Assembly (NCBI GenBank): GCA_963724065.1
Contig: CAVRTB010000006.1
Location: forward strand, 434,001 to 498,000
DNA: 64,000 nt
Direction: 5' to 3'
Origin: DASRIA01 sp963724065
GTDB taxonomy: Bacteria; Actinomycetota; Thermoleophilia; Solirubrobacterales; JBBDJG01
Part shown: one piece after another, positions 26,473 through 34,361 of the stretch
Numbering within the stretch: the stretch's first letter is position 1
How the letters are laid out: every line of letters begins with the position of its first letter
Made by a program: the position numbers and the translations under genes
The notes under the pieces: generated by a model
Databases searched by the model: none
The model's input: the letters and a program-made list of their open reading frames with translations, nothing else
What the model was told of the DNA's origin: nothing

Positions 26473-27567
26473 GTGCCGTCCGTCAGCTTCATAGAGCGCC
26501 TTCAGCGCATCCCGCTGTACTCGGCGGGCTCCGACAGCGCGGACGCCGCCGCGCAGGAGACGGCGAGCATCGCGATGCTCGCCTCCAACGAGTCGCCCTT
26601 TCCTCCGGTGCAGGCGGTCGTCGAGGCCGTGCAGCGCGCCGCCGGCGAGGTCAACCGCTACCCCGACCCGGGCGCGCGTGCCCTGCGCCAGGGCCTCTCC
26701 GAGCGCTACGACCACCCGGTCTCAGGGATCGCGGTGGGCAACGGCTCGTGCGAGATCCTGCTCGCCGCCGCCGACGCGCTGCTCGAGTCATGGGGCGAGA
26801 TCGTCTATGCGTGGCCCTCGTTCTCGATGTACCCGCACCTCGCCGCCGCGACCGACGCGAAAGAGCGCCGGGTGCCGCTCACCGACGACTACGTGCACGA
26901 CCTCGGCGCGATCGCGTCCCAGATCAACGAGCAGACACGCCTCGTGCTGATCTGCAACCCGAACAACCCGACCGGCACCCACATCCCGGCCGCGGAGATC
27001 GGCGCGTTCCTCGAACGCGTGCCCGCGAGCGTGCTCGTGATCCTCGACGAGGCCTACATCGAGTTCGTGACGGCCGAGGACCCGGACTCGTCACTCGAGC
27101 TGCTTCGGCGGTTCGAGAACCTCGTGGTGCTGCGGACCTTCTCGAAGGCCTACGGGCTGGCCGGTCTGCGGGTCGGCTTTGCGCTGGGATCCGAGGAGTT
27201 CCGCGCCGCGGTGGACCGCGTGCGCCAGCCGTTCGCCGTCAATCGCCTCGCCCAGGCCGCCGCGACGGAGGCCCTGCGCCACCAGGACGACGTCGTGCGC
27301 CGCGTGGAGTGGAACACGGTCGAGCGCCTCTGGATGGTGGAGGAGCTGAACGACCTCGGGCTCGCCGTCGCGGACAGCCAGGCGAACTTCTGCTGGGTGT
27401 CGCTCGGTGAGCACGCGGAGCCGGCCGTCGTCGCGGCGCTCACGCGCGCCGGTGTCGCCGTGCGCCCGGGCGGCGGCCTCGGCGGCGCAGGCCACCTGCG
27501 CGTGACCTACGGCACGCGGGCCGAGAACGAGCGCTTCGTCGAGGCGATGCGGGGCGCGATCGCCTGA
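26473..27567 (+). CDS. hisC: HisC-family aminotransferase (histidinol-phosphate or aromatic)
   Basis: 364 aa class I/II PLP aminotransferase. NPNNPTGTHIP, DEAYIEF, and the PLP lysine Lys225 in TFSKAYGLAGLRVGF are present, with the C-terminal RVTYGTR arginine that binds the substrate carboxylate. By sequence it belongs to HisC. Its position between chorismate mutase and DAHP synthase suggests it serves as an aromatic-amino-acid (phenylpyruvate) aminotransferase, as known for the actinobacterial Pat subgroup. Start GTG 26473, 4 nt after aroH. Confidence 0.85.
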   Translation: MPSVSFIERLQRIPLYSAGSDSADAAAQETASIAMLASNESPFPPVQAVVEAVQRAAGEVNRYPDPGARALRQGLSERYDHPVSGIAVGNGSCEILLAAADALLESWGEIVYAWPSFSMYPHLAAATDAKERRVPLTDDYVHDLGAIASQINEQTRLVLICNPNNPTGTHIPAAEIGAFLERVPASVLVILDEAYIEFVTAEDPDSSLELLRRFENLVVLRTFSKAYGLAGLRVGFALGSEEFRAAVDRVRQPFAVNRLAQAAATEALRHQDDVVRRVEWNTVERLWMVEELNDLGLAVADSQANFCWVSLGEHAEPAVVAALTRAGVAVRPGGGLGGAGHLRVTYGTRAENERFVEAMRGAIA

Positions 27568-27569
27568 GA

Positions 27570-27599
27570 TTGGCCTTTAACCCCGCAACGTGGTACAAA
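27570..27599 (+). promoter_or_regulatory. Promoter of the aroF leader
   Basis: TTGGCC (27570-27575), 18-nt spacer, TACAAA (27594-27599). The first ATG downstream is 9 nt after the -10, so transcription would begin at or just before the leader-peptide start. It lies immediately after the hisC stop. Confidence 0.55.
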
Positions 27600-27608
27600 G
27601 TGCGGTCT

Positions 27609-27692
27609 ATGGAGTCGGCGACCACCGCATCTCGTAAGGCCCTCGTGGCCCCGCAGTGGCCTGCTCCCTCGTATTCCTGGCGATTTAGCTAG
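27609..27692 (+). CDS. Aromatic leader peptide upstream of aroF (attenuation leader)
   Basis: 27 codons plus TAG. The C-terminal half reads WPAPSYSWRFS: Trp17, Tyr22, Trp24 and Phe26 are four aromatic residues in eleven codons, in front of DAHP synthase, whose product leads to Trp, Tyr and Phe. A stem (27693-27742) begins on the next base after the stop. This is the architecture of ribosome-mediated attenuators such as trpL and pheL. There is no ribosome binding site; start at the 5' end of a leaderless mRNA is likely. Function is inferred from codon content and position. Confidence 0.7.
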   Translation: MESATTASRKALVAPQWPAPSYSWRFS

Positions 27693-27742
27693 GCGTTCGA
27701 CCCGCCTGCGCTCCCGCGCACCCGGAGATTCAGGTCGAGCGC
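27693..27742 (+). promoter_or_regulatory. Attenuator-like stem after the leader peptide
   Basis: GCGTTCGACC (27693-27702) pairs with GGTCGAGCGC (27733-27742), ten base pairs with one G-U. The loop holds a second 5-bp hairpin TGCGC-TCCC-GCGCA (27707-27720). A ribosome stalled at Trp24 or Phe26 would cover the left arm. No U-run follows, so control may be by Rho or by translation: CCCTCTC (27759-27765) can partly pair with the aroF ribosome binding site at 27823-27834. Confidence 0.5.
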
Positions 27743-27842
27743 CGTACCGGTGACAGCACCCTCTCGCAGGGACGTACCGCGTAGACAAGGACACCAGGAA
27801 ACCATCTAGAACACCGAGATTTCAGGGAGAAGGGACACGTCG

Positions 27843-28868
27843 ATGATGATCGTCATGAAAGAGGAGGCCACGCAGGAGCAGATCGCTTCCGTGGTAAAGC
27901 GGGTCGAGTCGGTCGGCGCGCACGCCCACGTTTCCGAGGGCGAGGTGCTGACCGTGATCGGGGCGATCGGGGACCGCGAGCGGATCGCGAACCTCGACTT
28001 CGCCGGGACCGATGGGGTCGACCGCATCGTTCCCATCACCAAGCCCTACAAGCTGGCCTCCAGCCAATTCCGGCACGGCGTGCCGACGGTCATCGACATC
28101 GACGGCCGCAAGGTGGGGGGCGGCAGCTTCTCGCTGATGGCGGGCCCGTGCACCGTCGAGAGCCGCTCGCAGCTGCTCACCACCGCGGAGGCGGTTAAGG
28201 CCGCGGGGGCTTCGATGCTCCGCGGGGGCGCCTACAAGCCGCGGACCTCTCCCTACAGCTTCCAGGGACTCGGCGACGAGGGCCTGCGCCTGCTGCGGGA
28301 GGCCAAGGAGCAGACCGGCCTGCCGATCGTCACCGAGCTGATGGACACCAGGGACCTCGAGCCGGTGCTCGAGGTGGCGGACGTGATCCAGGTCGGCGCG
28401 CGCAACATGCAGAACTACTCGCTGCTGTCCGAGATCGGGCGCTCGGGTTGTCCCGTGCTGCTCAAGCGCGGCCTCTCGGCGACGCTCGAGGAGCTGCTGA
28501 TGGCAGCGGAGTACATCCTCAAGGAGGGCAACGAGGACGTGATGCTCTGCGAGCGCGGAATCCGCACCTTCGAGACCGCGACCCGGTTCACGCTCGACCT
28601 GATGGCCGTGCCGGTGCTCAAGCAGCTCTCGCACCTGCCGGTCGTCGTCGACCCGAGCCATGCGGCGGGGCGCCGCGACCTCGTGCTGCCGCTGTCGCTC
28701 GCGGCGGCGGCGGCGGGCGCCGACGGCATCATCGTCGAGGTGCACAACGACCCCGAGGCGGCGATCTGCGACGGGCCGCAGGCGATCCCCGCGGACGAGT
28801 TCGCCGAGTACGTCGAGCAGGTGCAGCGGGTGGCGGCCGTCGTCGGCAACGAGCTTTCCGCCCTCTGA
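27843..28868 (+). CDS. aroF: 3-deoxy-7-phosphoheptulonate synthase (DAHP synthase, type I-beta)
   Basis: 341 aa. Residues 1-65 are a ferredoxin-like regulatory domain (MMIVMKEEATQEQI), as in the Thermotoga enzyme, where it mediates feedback by Tyr/Phe. The TIM barrel follows with AGPCTVES (metal Cys), RGGAYKPRTSPYSFQG, VGARNMQNY, LKRGL and VDPSHAAGRRD. It condenses PEP and erythrose-4-phosphate, the first step of the shikimate pathway. AGGGAGAAGGGA precedes the ATG. A 275-nt region with a leader peptide lies upstream. Confidence 0.95.
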   Translation: MMIVMKEEATQEQIASVVKRVESVGAHAHVSEGEVLTVIGAIGDRERIANLDFAGTDGVDRIVPITKPYKLASSQFRHGVPTVIDIDGRKVGGGSFSLMAGPCTVESRSQLLTTAEAVKAAGASMLRGGAYKPRTSPYSFQGLGDEGLRLLREAKEQTGLPIVTELMDTRDLEPVLEVADVIQVGARNMQNYSLLSEIGRSGCPVLLKRGLSATLEELLMAAEYILKEGNEDVMLCERGIRTFETATRFTLDLMAVPVLKQLSHLPVVVDPSHAAGRRDLVLPLSLAAAAAGADGIIVEVHNDPEAAICDGPQAIPADEFAEYVEQVQRVAAVVGNELSAL

Positions 28869-28895
28869 CCCGACCGGCATGAATCCGGGCCGACG

Positions 28896-29984
28896 CTGAC
28901 ACGCATCGCGGTACTCGGCGTCGGCCTGATCGGGGGCTCGATCGGCCTTGCCGCGCGCGCCCGCGTGGACGGCGCGCAGGTGTCCGGCTGGGACATCGAC
29001 GAGGCCGCCGGGGCGCGGGCGCTCGAGCGTGGCGCGGTCGACCGCGTGTGCGCGTCGGTCGGCGAGGCGATGGACGGCGCGCAGGTCTGCTTCGTCTGCG
29101 CCCCGGTCGCGGCGCTGCCCGCGCTCGCCGCGCAGGCGCTCGCGCAGGGCGGCGACTGCGTCATCACCGACGTGGGCTCGGTCAAGCAGGCGGTGCTCGA
29201 GCGGGTCGCCGAGCACGAGCGGTTCATCGGCGGGCACCCGCTCGCCGGCGCCGAAGCGTCCGGGGTCGACCACTCGCGCGAGGACCTGTTCGAGGGTGCG
29301 ACCTGGTACCTGACCCCGACCGAGCGCTCGAGCGGGCTGCTCTACGAGCGCCTGTATCGCCTCGTGTCCGCGATCGGCGCGCGGCCGGCGGCGATCACGG
29401 CCGAGGTGCACGACCGCCTGATGGCGACCGTCAGCCACCTGCCGCACGTGCTCGCGAACGTGCTCGTGCGCCAGGCGGCGCGCGCGCTCGCGGGCGAGTC
29501 GCACGCGCTGCCCGCGACCGGGCCGAGCTTTCGCGACGCGACCCGCGTGGCCGGCGCGAACCCGCCGCTGTGGCGCGACATCTTCCTCTCCAACCGCGAG
29601 GCGCTCGAGGCGGAGCTGGATGCGTACCTCGACGCCCTTACGGCCGTGCGCGAGGACCTGCGCTCCGCGAATCCGGAGCGCGTCGAGCGATGGATCGAGA
29701 CCGCGCGCGCGGATCGCCGTTTGCTGCTCGAGGCGGACCTCGCCGGCGGCGCGGCCAGCGAGCTGCGCGTCACGGTGCCCAACCGCCCGGGGATCGTTGC
29801 GCAGATCGCGCTCGCGCTCGGCGAAGCGGGTATCAACATCGTGGACATGGCTCTCTACCCGGCTCCGGACATGAAATCGGGTGCGATCGCGCTGTGGGTC
29901 GCGGGCGAGGGCGGCGCCGAGCGGGCGGCCGCGCTCGTCACGGCGCTCGGCTACAGCAGCTCGCCCGCGGGCGGCGGGTCGTGA
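28896..29984 (+). CDS. tyrA: Prephenate dehydrogenase with C-terminal ACT domain
   Basis: About 362 aa. The NAD-binding GxGxxG motif GVGLIGGS starts at residue 8 only if translation begins at or near CTG 28896; the first ATG/GTG/TTG in frame (GTG 28965) would delete the motif. GGHPLAGAEASGVDHS, TVSHLPHV and the C-terminal ACT domain (VTVPNRPGIVAQIALALGEAG...) are intact. CTG 28896 overlaps the stop of a six-codon ORF that starts at ATG 28879 (CTGA). Alternatively one G is missing from CCGGGCC at 28885-28891, which would put ATG 28879 in frame. It makes 4-hydroxyphenylpyruvate; the ACT domain suggests Tyr feedback. Confidence 0.87.
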   Translation: MTRIAVLGVGLIGGSIGLAARARVDGAQVSGWDIDEAAGARALERGAVDRVCASVGEAMDGAQVCFVCAPVAALPALAAQALAQGGDCVITDVGSVKQAVLERVAEHERFIGGHPLAGAEASGVDHSREDLFEGATWYLTPTERSSGLLYERLYRLVSAIGARPAAITAEVHDRLMATVSHLPHVLANVLVRQAARALAGESHALPATGPSFRDATRVAGANPPLWRDIFLSNREALEAELDAYLDALTAVREDLRSANPERVERWIETARADRRLLLEADLAGGAASELRVTVPNRPGIVAQIALALGEAGINIVDMALYPAPDMKSGAIALWVAGEGGAERAAALVTALGYSSSPAGGGS

Positions 29985-31282
29985 GCGCGGTCCGCTTCGA
30001 CCCCGTCTCGCGTATCGCCGGCGACCTCACCCCGCCGCCGGACAAGTCCATCTCACACCGCGCGGCGATCCTCGGGGCGATGTCGGACGGCCCCGTGCGG
30101 GTGCGCGGCTACCTGCGTTCCGAGGACACGTCCGCGACGCTCGAGGCCGTGACCGAGCTCGGGGCGCGCCTTGCCGGCGCGCAGGCGCGCGGATCGGGAA
30201 CGGACCTCGAGCTGATCGGCACGGGGCTGCGCGGGGCCGACCCCGGGTCGGAGGAGATCGGGGTCGGGAACGCGGGCACCCTGCTGCGGATCCTTCCCGG
30301 ATGGCTGGCCGGCCAACCGCGCGGGACGTGGACCCTCGACGGCGACGAGAGCATCAGGCGGCGCCCGGTCGACCGGGTCGCGCATCCGCTGCGCCGCATG
30401 GGCGCGAGTGTCGACTTCCGCGAGGGCGGGCTGCCCCCGATGATCGTGGAGGGGGCCGACCTGCACGGCATCGAGTACGAGCTGCCGGTCGCGAGCGCGC
30501 AGGTGAAGTCGTGTGTGCTGCTCGCGGGCCTGCTGGCCGACGGGGACACCTCCGTGGTCGAGCAGCTCCCCTCGCGCGACCACACGGAGATCATGTTGCG
30601 CGCCGCCGGCGCCGAAGTGCGCACCGAGGACGGCCGCGTGTCGGTGTCCGGGCTGCGGCGCATCGAGCTGTCCGAGGTCGACGTGCCGGGCGACTTCTCC
30701 TCCGCGGCGTTCTTCATCGCTGCCGCGACGATCGTGCCGGGCTCCGAGCTGGTGCTGCGCGGCGTCGGCTTGAACCCGACGCGCACCGGGCTGCTGCGCA
30801 TCCTCGAGCGGATGGGGGGCGACGTGCAGGTCACGGAGCGCGTGGCCGCGGGCGGCGAGCCGGTCGGCGACGTGGTCGTGCGCGCCGCGCAGCTGGGCGG
30901 CACCGACGTGTCGGCGCAGGAGATCCCGTTCACGATCGACGAGCTGCCGCTCGTGGCATTGCTCGGGGCGTTCGCGGAGGGACGGCTGTCGGTCCACGGC
31001 GCCGAGGAGCTGCGGCGCAAGGAGTCTGACCGGATCAGCACCGTGGTCAGCGGGCTGCGCGCGCTCGGCGCGCGGATCGAGGAGGCGCCCGACGGCTTCA
31101 TCATGGAGGGGACCGGCGGTCTGGGCGGCGGCGAGCTCGCCGCCGCCGGCGACCATCGGCTCGCGATGCTCGGCGCCGTCGCCGGGCTCGCGTCGCGCAA
31201 GGGAGTCACGGTCGAGGGCTTCGAAGCCGCCGGCGTGTCGTACCCGGGCTTCGCTGACGATCTGCGCGCGGTGGCGCACTAG
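29981..31282 (+). CDS. aroA: 5-enolpyruvylshikimate-3-phosphate synthase
   Basis: 433 aa. PPDKSISHRA at 18-28, GVGNAGTLLR with Gly99 in the PEP site, SAQVKSCVL, SSAAFFIAA and ELRRKESDRI are the EPSPS motifs. The Gly in GNAGT (rather than Ala) predicts a glyphosate-sensitive enzyme, by family knowledge. It makes EPSP from shikimate-3-phosphate and PEP. The GTG start overlaps the tyrA stop (GTGA). It belongs to the aroF-tyrA-aroA operon. Confidence 0.95.
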   Translation: MSAVRFDPVSRIAGDLTPPPDKSISHRAAILGAMSDGPVRVRGYLRSEDTSATLEAVTELGARLAGAQARGSGTDLELIGTGLRGADPGSEEIGVGNAGTLLRILPGWLAGQPRGTWTLDGDESIRRRPVDRVAHPLRRMGASVDFREGGLPPMIVEGADLHGIEYELPVASAQVKSCVLLAGLLADGDTSVVEQLPSRDHTEIMLRAAGAEVRTEDGRVSVSGLRRIELSEVDVPGDFSSAAFFIAAATIVPGSELVLRGVGLNPTRTGLLRILERMGGDVQVTERVAAGGEPVGDVVVRAAQLGGTDVSAQEIPFTIDELPLVALLGAFAEGRLSVHGAEELRRKESDRISTVVSGLRALGARIEEAPDGFIMEGTGGLGGGELAAAGDHRLAMLGAVAGLASRKGVTVEGFEAAGVSYPGFADDLRAVAH

Positions 31283-31288
31283 CACCAG

Positions 31289-32287
31289 ATGACCGCTGGC
31301 GGGCATGCGGCGCGCGGGGGCCGCGCGTGGGAGCAGCGGCGGCGCGTCTACCGGCGGCGGCGCCTGCTCGGCGCGGCGGTCCTGGTCGTGCTCGCCTTCC
31401 TGCTCGTGCGCGGCTGCTCGGCGGTGCTCGGCGGCGGTGGGGAGGAGAGTGCGTCCGAGGCCGCGCCCGCGCCCGAGCTCCCGCGCGGCGGGCGCGAGAT
31501 CCTCCCGCGCCACCGGGTCGTCGCCTACTACGGTGCGCCGCAGGACCCGGAGCTCGGCGTGCTCGGGACGGCGCCGCTGACAGTCGGCGCGCGGCGCCTC
31601 GAGGTGCGGGCGCGCCAGTTCTCGCGGCCCGGCCGCCCGGCGCTCCCCGCCTTCGAGCTGATCGCGACGCTCGCGCAGTCCGCGCCCGGCGACGACGGCC
31701 TGCATCGCCTGCGCCAGACCGATGCCGTGATCGCGCGCCACCTGCGCGCCGCGCGGGCCGCGAAGGGGCTGCTCGTGCTCGACATCCAACCGGGGCAGGC
31801 GGATTTCGGCGAGGAAGTGAAGGCGCTCGAGCGCTGGCTCGTCGAGCCGGACGTGAGCCTCGCGCTCGACCCGGAGTGGAGCGTCCCGGACGGCGTGCAG
31901 CCGGGGAGCGTGATCGGGTCGACCGATGCGGCGACGGTGAACGAGGTGGCCGACTATCTCGCGGGGATCGTGCGCGCCCGCAACCTTCCCCAGAAGCTGC
32001 TGATCGTGCACCAGTTCACCGGCGAGATGGTCACGGACCGCGAGCTCACGCGCAGCCGGCCGGAGGTCGCGCTGATCTCCAACATGGACGGGTTCGGCAC
32101 AGCCGAGCTCAAGGAGGGCGTCTACGACCAGCTGTCGATCTCACAGCCCCGCACGCGGGTCGCGCGCCGGCGCTCCGCGAAGCCGTACAACGGGTTCAAG
32201 CTCTTCTTCAGCGAGGACACGGGCCTGATGACCCCTGCCAACGTGCTCGCGCTCGACCCGGCCCCCGACGTGATCGTCTACGAGTAG
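31289..32287 (+). CDS. Membrane-anchored protein of unknown function
   Basis: 332 aa. A basic cytoplasmic N-terminus (RRRVYRRRRLL) precedes one TM helix at about 28-46 (GAAVLVVLAFLLVRGC), then a low-complexity linker and an extracytoplasmic domain from about residue 75 (HRVVAYYGAPQDPELGVLG). The body contains VLDIQPGQADF, LDPEWSV and KLLIVHQFTGEMV, which alternate beta strand and helix and could be a TIM-barrel glycosidase-like fold; I cannot assign a family. It is 6 nt after aroA and 29 nt before cmk. Confidence 0.65.
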   Translation: MTAGGHAARGGRAWEQRRRVYRRRRLLGAAVLVVLAFLLVRGCSAVLGGGGEESASEAAPAPELPRGGREILPRHRVVAYYGAPQDPELGVLGTAPLTVGARRLEVRARQFSRPGRPALPAFELIATLAQSAPGDDGLHRLRQTDAVIARHLRAARAAKGLLVLDIQPGQADFGEEVKALERWLVEPDVSLALDPEWSVPDGVQPGSVIGSTDAATVNEVADYLAGIVRARNLPQKLLIVHQFTGEMVTDRELTRSRPEVALISNMDGFGTAELKEGVYDQLSISQPRTRVARRRSAKPYNGFKLFFSEDTGLMTPANVLALDPAPDVIVYE

Positions 32288-32303
32288 CTCCGGGCGGACC
32301 GAC

Positions 32304-32309
32304 TACGCT
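32304..32309 (+). promoter_or_regulatory. -10-like element 7 nt before cmk
   Basis: TACGCT ends 7 nt before ATG 32317, consistent with a leaderless start. No convincing -35. Confidence 0.35.
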
Positions 32310-32316
32310 TCGGGCG

Positions 32317-32991
32317 ATGATCATCGCGATCGACGGCCCTGCGGGGAGCGGGAAGAGCACGGTCGCGCGCGAGGTCGCCCGCCGGCTCGGATTCACGTAC
32401 CTCGACTCGGGTGCCATGTACCGCGCGGTAACGCTGGCGGCCCTCGATGCCGGCGTCGACCTCGCCGACGGCGCCGCGCTCGGCGGGATCGCCGACGCGA
32501 TCGGAATCGAGCTGCGCCACCGCGACCACGACAACGCGCAGGTGATCGCCGACGGGCGTGACGTCAGCGACGCGATCCGCGAGCCGCGTGTCACCGGCGC
32601 GAGCTCGACCGTCGCCGCCCATCCCGAGGTGCGCAGCGCGATGCTCGACAAGCAGCGCGACCTGATCGCGAGCGGCAACTACGTGGTCGAGGGCCGGGAC
32701 ATCGGCACCGTCGTGGCGCCGGACGCCCCCGTGAAGGCTTTTCTTACAGCCGACGCGTCCGAGCGGGCGCGCCGCCGGACGGCCGAGCTCGAGGGTCGCG
32801 GCGTGAGCCTCGATCACGACGAGGTGCGCGCGGCGATCGACCAGCGCGACATGGTCGACTCGACCCGCTCTGCCGCACCCCTGCGGCAGGCCGACGACGC
32901 CGAGCTGATCGACACGACCGGCCTCACCGCCGACGCGGTCGCCGACCGCATCGTCGCGCTTGCCGAGCGCGTGCGCGCCGCGTCGTCGTGA
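32317..32991 (+). CDS. cmk: Cytidylate kinase
   Basis: 224 aa. P-loop GPAGSGKS at residues 7-14, YLDSGAMYRAVT for CMP recognition, VVEGRDIGTVV and a LID with RARRRTAEL. It phosphorylates CMP and dCMP. The ATG at 32317 was chosen; the open frame upstream is out-of-phase sequence of the previous gene. The stop overlaps the der GTG start. cmk next to der is a widespread arrangement. Confidence 0.95.
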   Translation: MIIAIDGPAGSGKSTVAREVARRLGFTYLDSGAMYRAVTLAALDAGVDLADGAALGGIADAIGIELRHRDHDNAQVIADGRDVSDAIREPRVTGASSTVAAHPEVRSAMLDKQRDLIASGNYVVEGRDIGTVVAPDAPVKAFLTADASERARRRTAELEGRGVSLDHDEVRAAIDQRDMVDSTRSAAPLRQADDAELIDTTGLTADAVADRIVALAERVRAASS

Positions 32992-34361
32992 TGGCCGTTC
33001 CCCCGAAAGTCGCCGTGATCGGTTATCCGAACGTCGGCAAGTCGACCCTCGTGAACCGCCTGAGCGGCACACGCGAGGCGGTCACGCACGCACAGGCCGG
33101 CGTGACGCGAGATCGCAAGGACGTCCCCGCGGAGTGGAACGGCGTCGTGTTCACGCTCGTGGACACGGGCGGGGTCGACCTCAGCGACAGCGAGTCGCTC
33201 GCTCGCCAGGTGCAGGAGCAGGCGCAGATGGCGCTCGGGGACGCCGCCGCCGTGCTGCTCGTGGTCGACGCGACCGCCGGCCTGCGACAGGGTGACGCCG
33301 ACCTCGCAAAGCTCTTGCGCGCCTCCTCGGTGCCCGCTTTGATCGCGGCCAACAAGCTCGACGGCGGCGAGGACGCCCCGCTCGCCGCGGAGTTCTACGC
33401 CCTCGGGCTGGGCGAGCCGATGGCGGTCTCGGCGGCGCATGGGATCGGCACGGGTGACCTGCTCGATCGCCTGGTCGACGTCGTGCGCGAAAGCGCGAGC
33501 GCCGAGGACGAGTCCGACTCCGACGCCGTCTCGATCGCCGTGATCGGGCGGCCGAACGCCGGCAAGTCGTCGCTGGTGAACGCGTTTCTCGGACAGGATC
33601 GAGTGATCGTGGACGCACGCGCCGGGACTACCCGGGACTCGATCGACACAAGAGTCGAGGTCGACGGCCGCCAGTTGGTGCTGGTCGACACGGCCGGCCT
33701 GCGCAGGCTCGCGAAGGTTGCCGGCACGGTTGACTACTACGCGCAGCTTCGCTCGGAGCTCGCCGCGGAGCGCGCCGACGTCGCGCTGGTCGTGTGCGAC
33801 GCGCAGGACGGCGTCACGTCGGAGGACCTGCGGGTCGCGGACCTCGCGATGCGCAAGGGGTGCGCGACGCTGGTCGTCCTCAACAAGTGGGACGTGACCG
33901 AGACCGACCTCGAGGACGCGAAGGCACGCGTCACGCAGAAGCTGCGGCTGCGCCCGCGCGTGATCACCGCGTCGGCGCAGTCCGGGCGCAACGTCACGCG
34001 CCTGATCGTCGAGGCCGTCGCGCTCGCGGATCGCGCCCGCGCGCGCGTCGCGACCGCCGACCTCAACCGCTTCGTCGCCGAGGTCCAGTCCCAGCGCTCG
34101 CCGCCGGCCGTGCGCGGCAAGCGGTTGCGGATCTACTACGCAGCGCAGGTCGAGGCCGGCCCGCCGCGGTTCAAGCTGTACGTGAACGACCGTCGCCTGG
34201 TCGTGCGCGACTATGGCTACTTCGTCGAGAACCGCCTGCGCGAGCGCTACCGCCTCGAGGGCGTGCCCCTCGTGATCGACTTCGTCGATCGCGAACGCCG
34301 CGGGCGCCGCACGGCCGGCCCGCCCGCAAGAGAGAGCGGGCGCGCCAAGACGCGCCGGTGA
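32988..34361 (+). CDS. der: Ribosome-associated GTPase Der (EngA)
   Basis: 457 aa with two tandem GTPase domains: G1 motifs GYPNVGKS (12-19) and GRPNAGKS (about 187-194), G3 DTGG and DTAG, G4 NKLD and NKWD. A C-terminal KH-like domain follows (VRGKRLRIYYAAQVE...). Der acts in 50S subunit assembly. GTG 32988 and ATG 32991 are adjacent; either can serve. It is followed by a 4-nt GTGA overlap with the DUF3352 gene. Confidence 0.95.
   Translation: MMAVPPKVAVIGYPNVGKSTLVNRLSGTREAVTHAQAGVTRDRKDVPAEWNGVVFTLVDTGGVDLSDSESLARQVQEQAQMALGDAAAVLLVVDATAGLRQGDADLAKLLRASSVPALIAANKLDGGEDAPLAAEFYALGLGEPMAVSAAHGIGTGDLLDRLVDVVRESASAEDESDSDAVSIAVIGRPNAGKSSLVNAFLGQDRVIVDARAGTTRDSIDTRVEVDGRQLVLVDTAGLRRLAKVAGTVDYYAQLRSELAAERADVALVVCDAQDGVTSEDLRVADLAMRKGCATLVVLNKWDVTETDLEDAKARVTQKLRLRPRVITASAQSGRNVTRLIVEAVALADRARARVATADLNRFVAEVQSQRSPPAVRGKRLRIYYAAQVEAGPPRFKLYVNDRRLVVRDYGYFVENRLRERYRLEGVPLVIDFVDRERRGRRTAGPPARESGRAKTRR

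Noticed and set aside
23166..26492. A 1108-codon minus-strand open frame across the propeller, cytochrome and rluB genes
   Set aside because: It is a GC-driven shadow: arginine/histidine-rich composition, no domains except the true cytochrome anchor segment at about 24985-25136, and it lies antisense to well-supported genes.
28885..28899. tyrA starting at GTG 28965
   Set aside because: That would remove the NAD-binding glycine motif encoded at 28917-28940; the gene then would not be functional.
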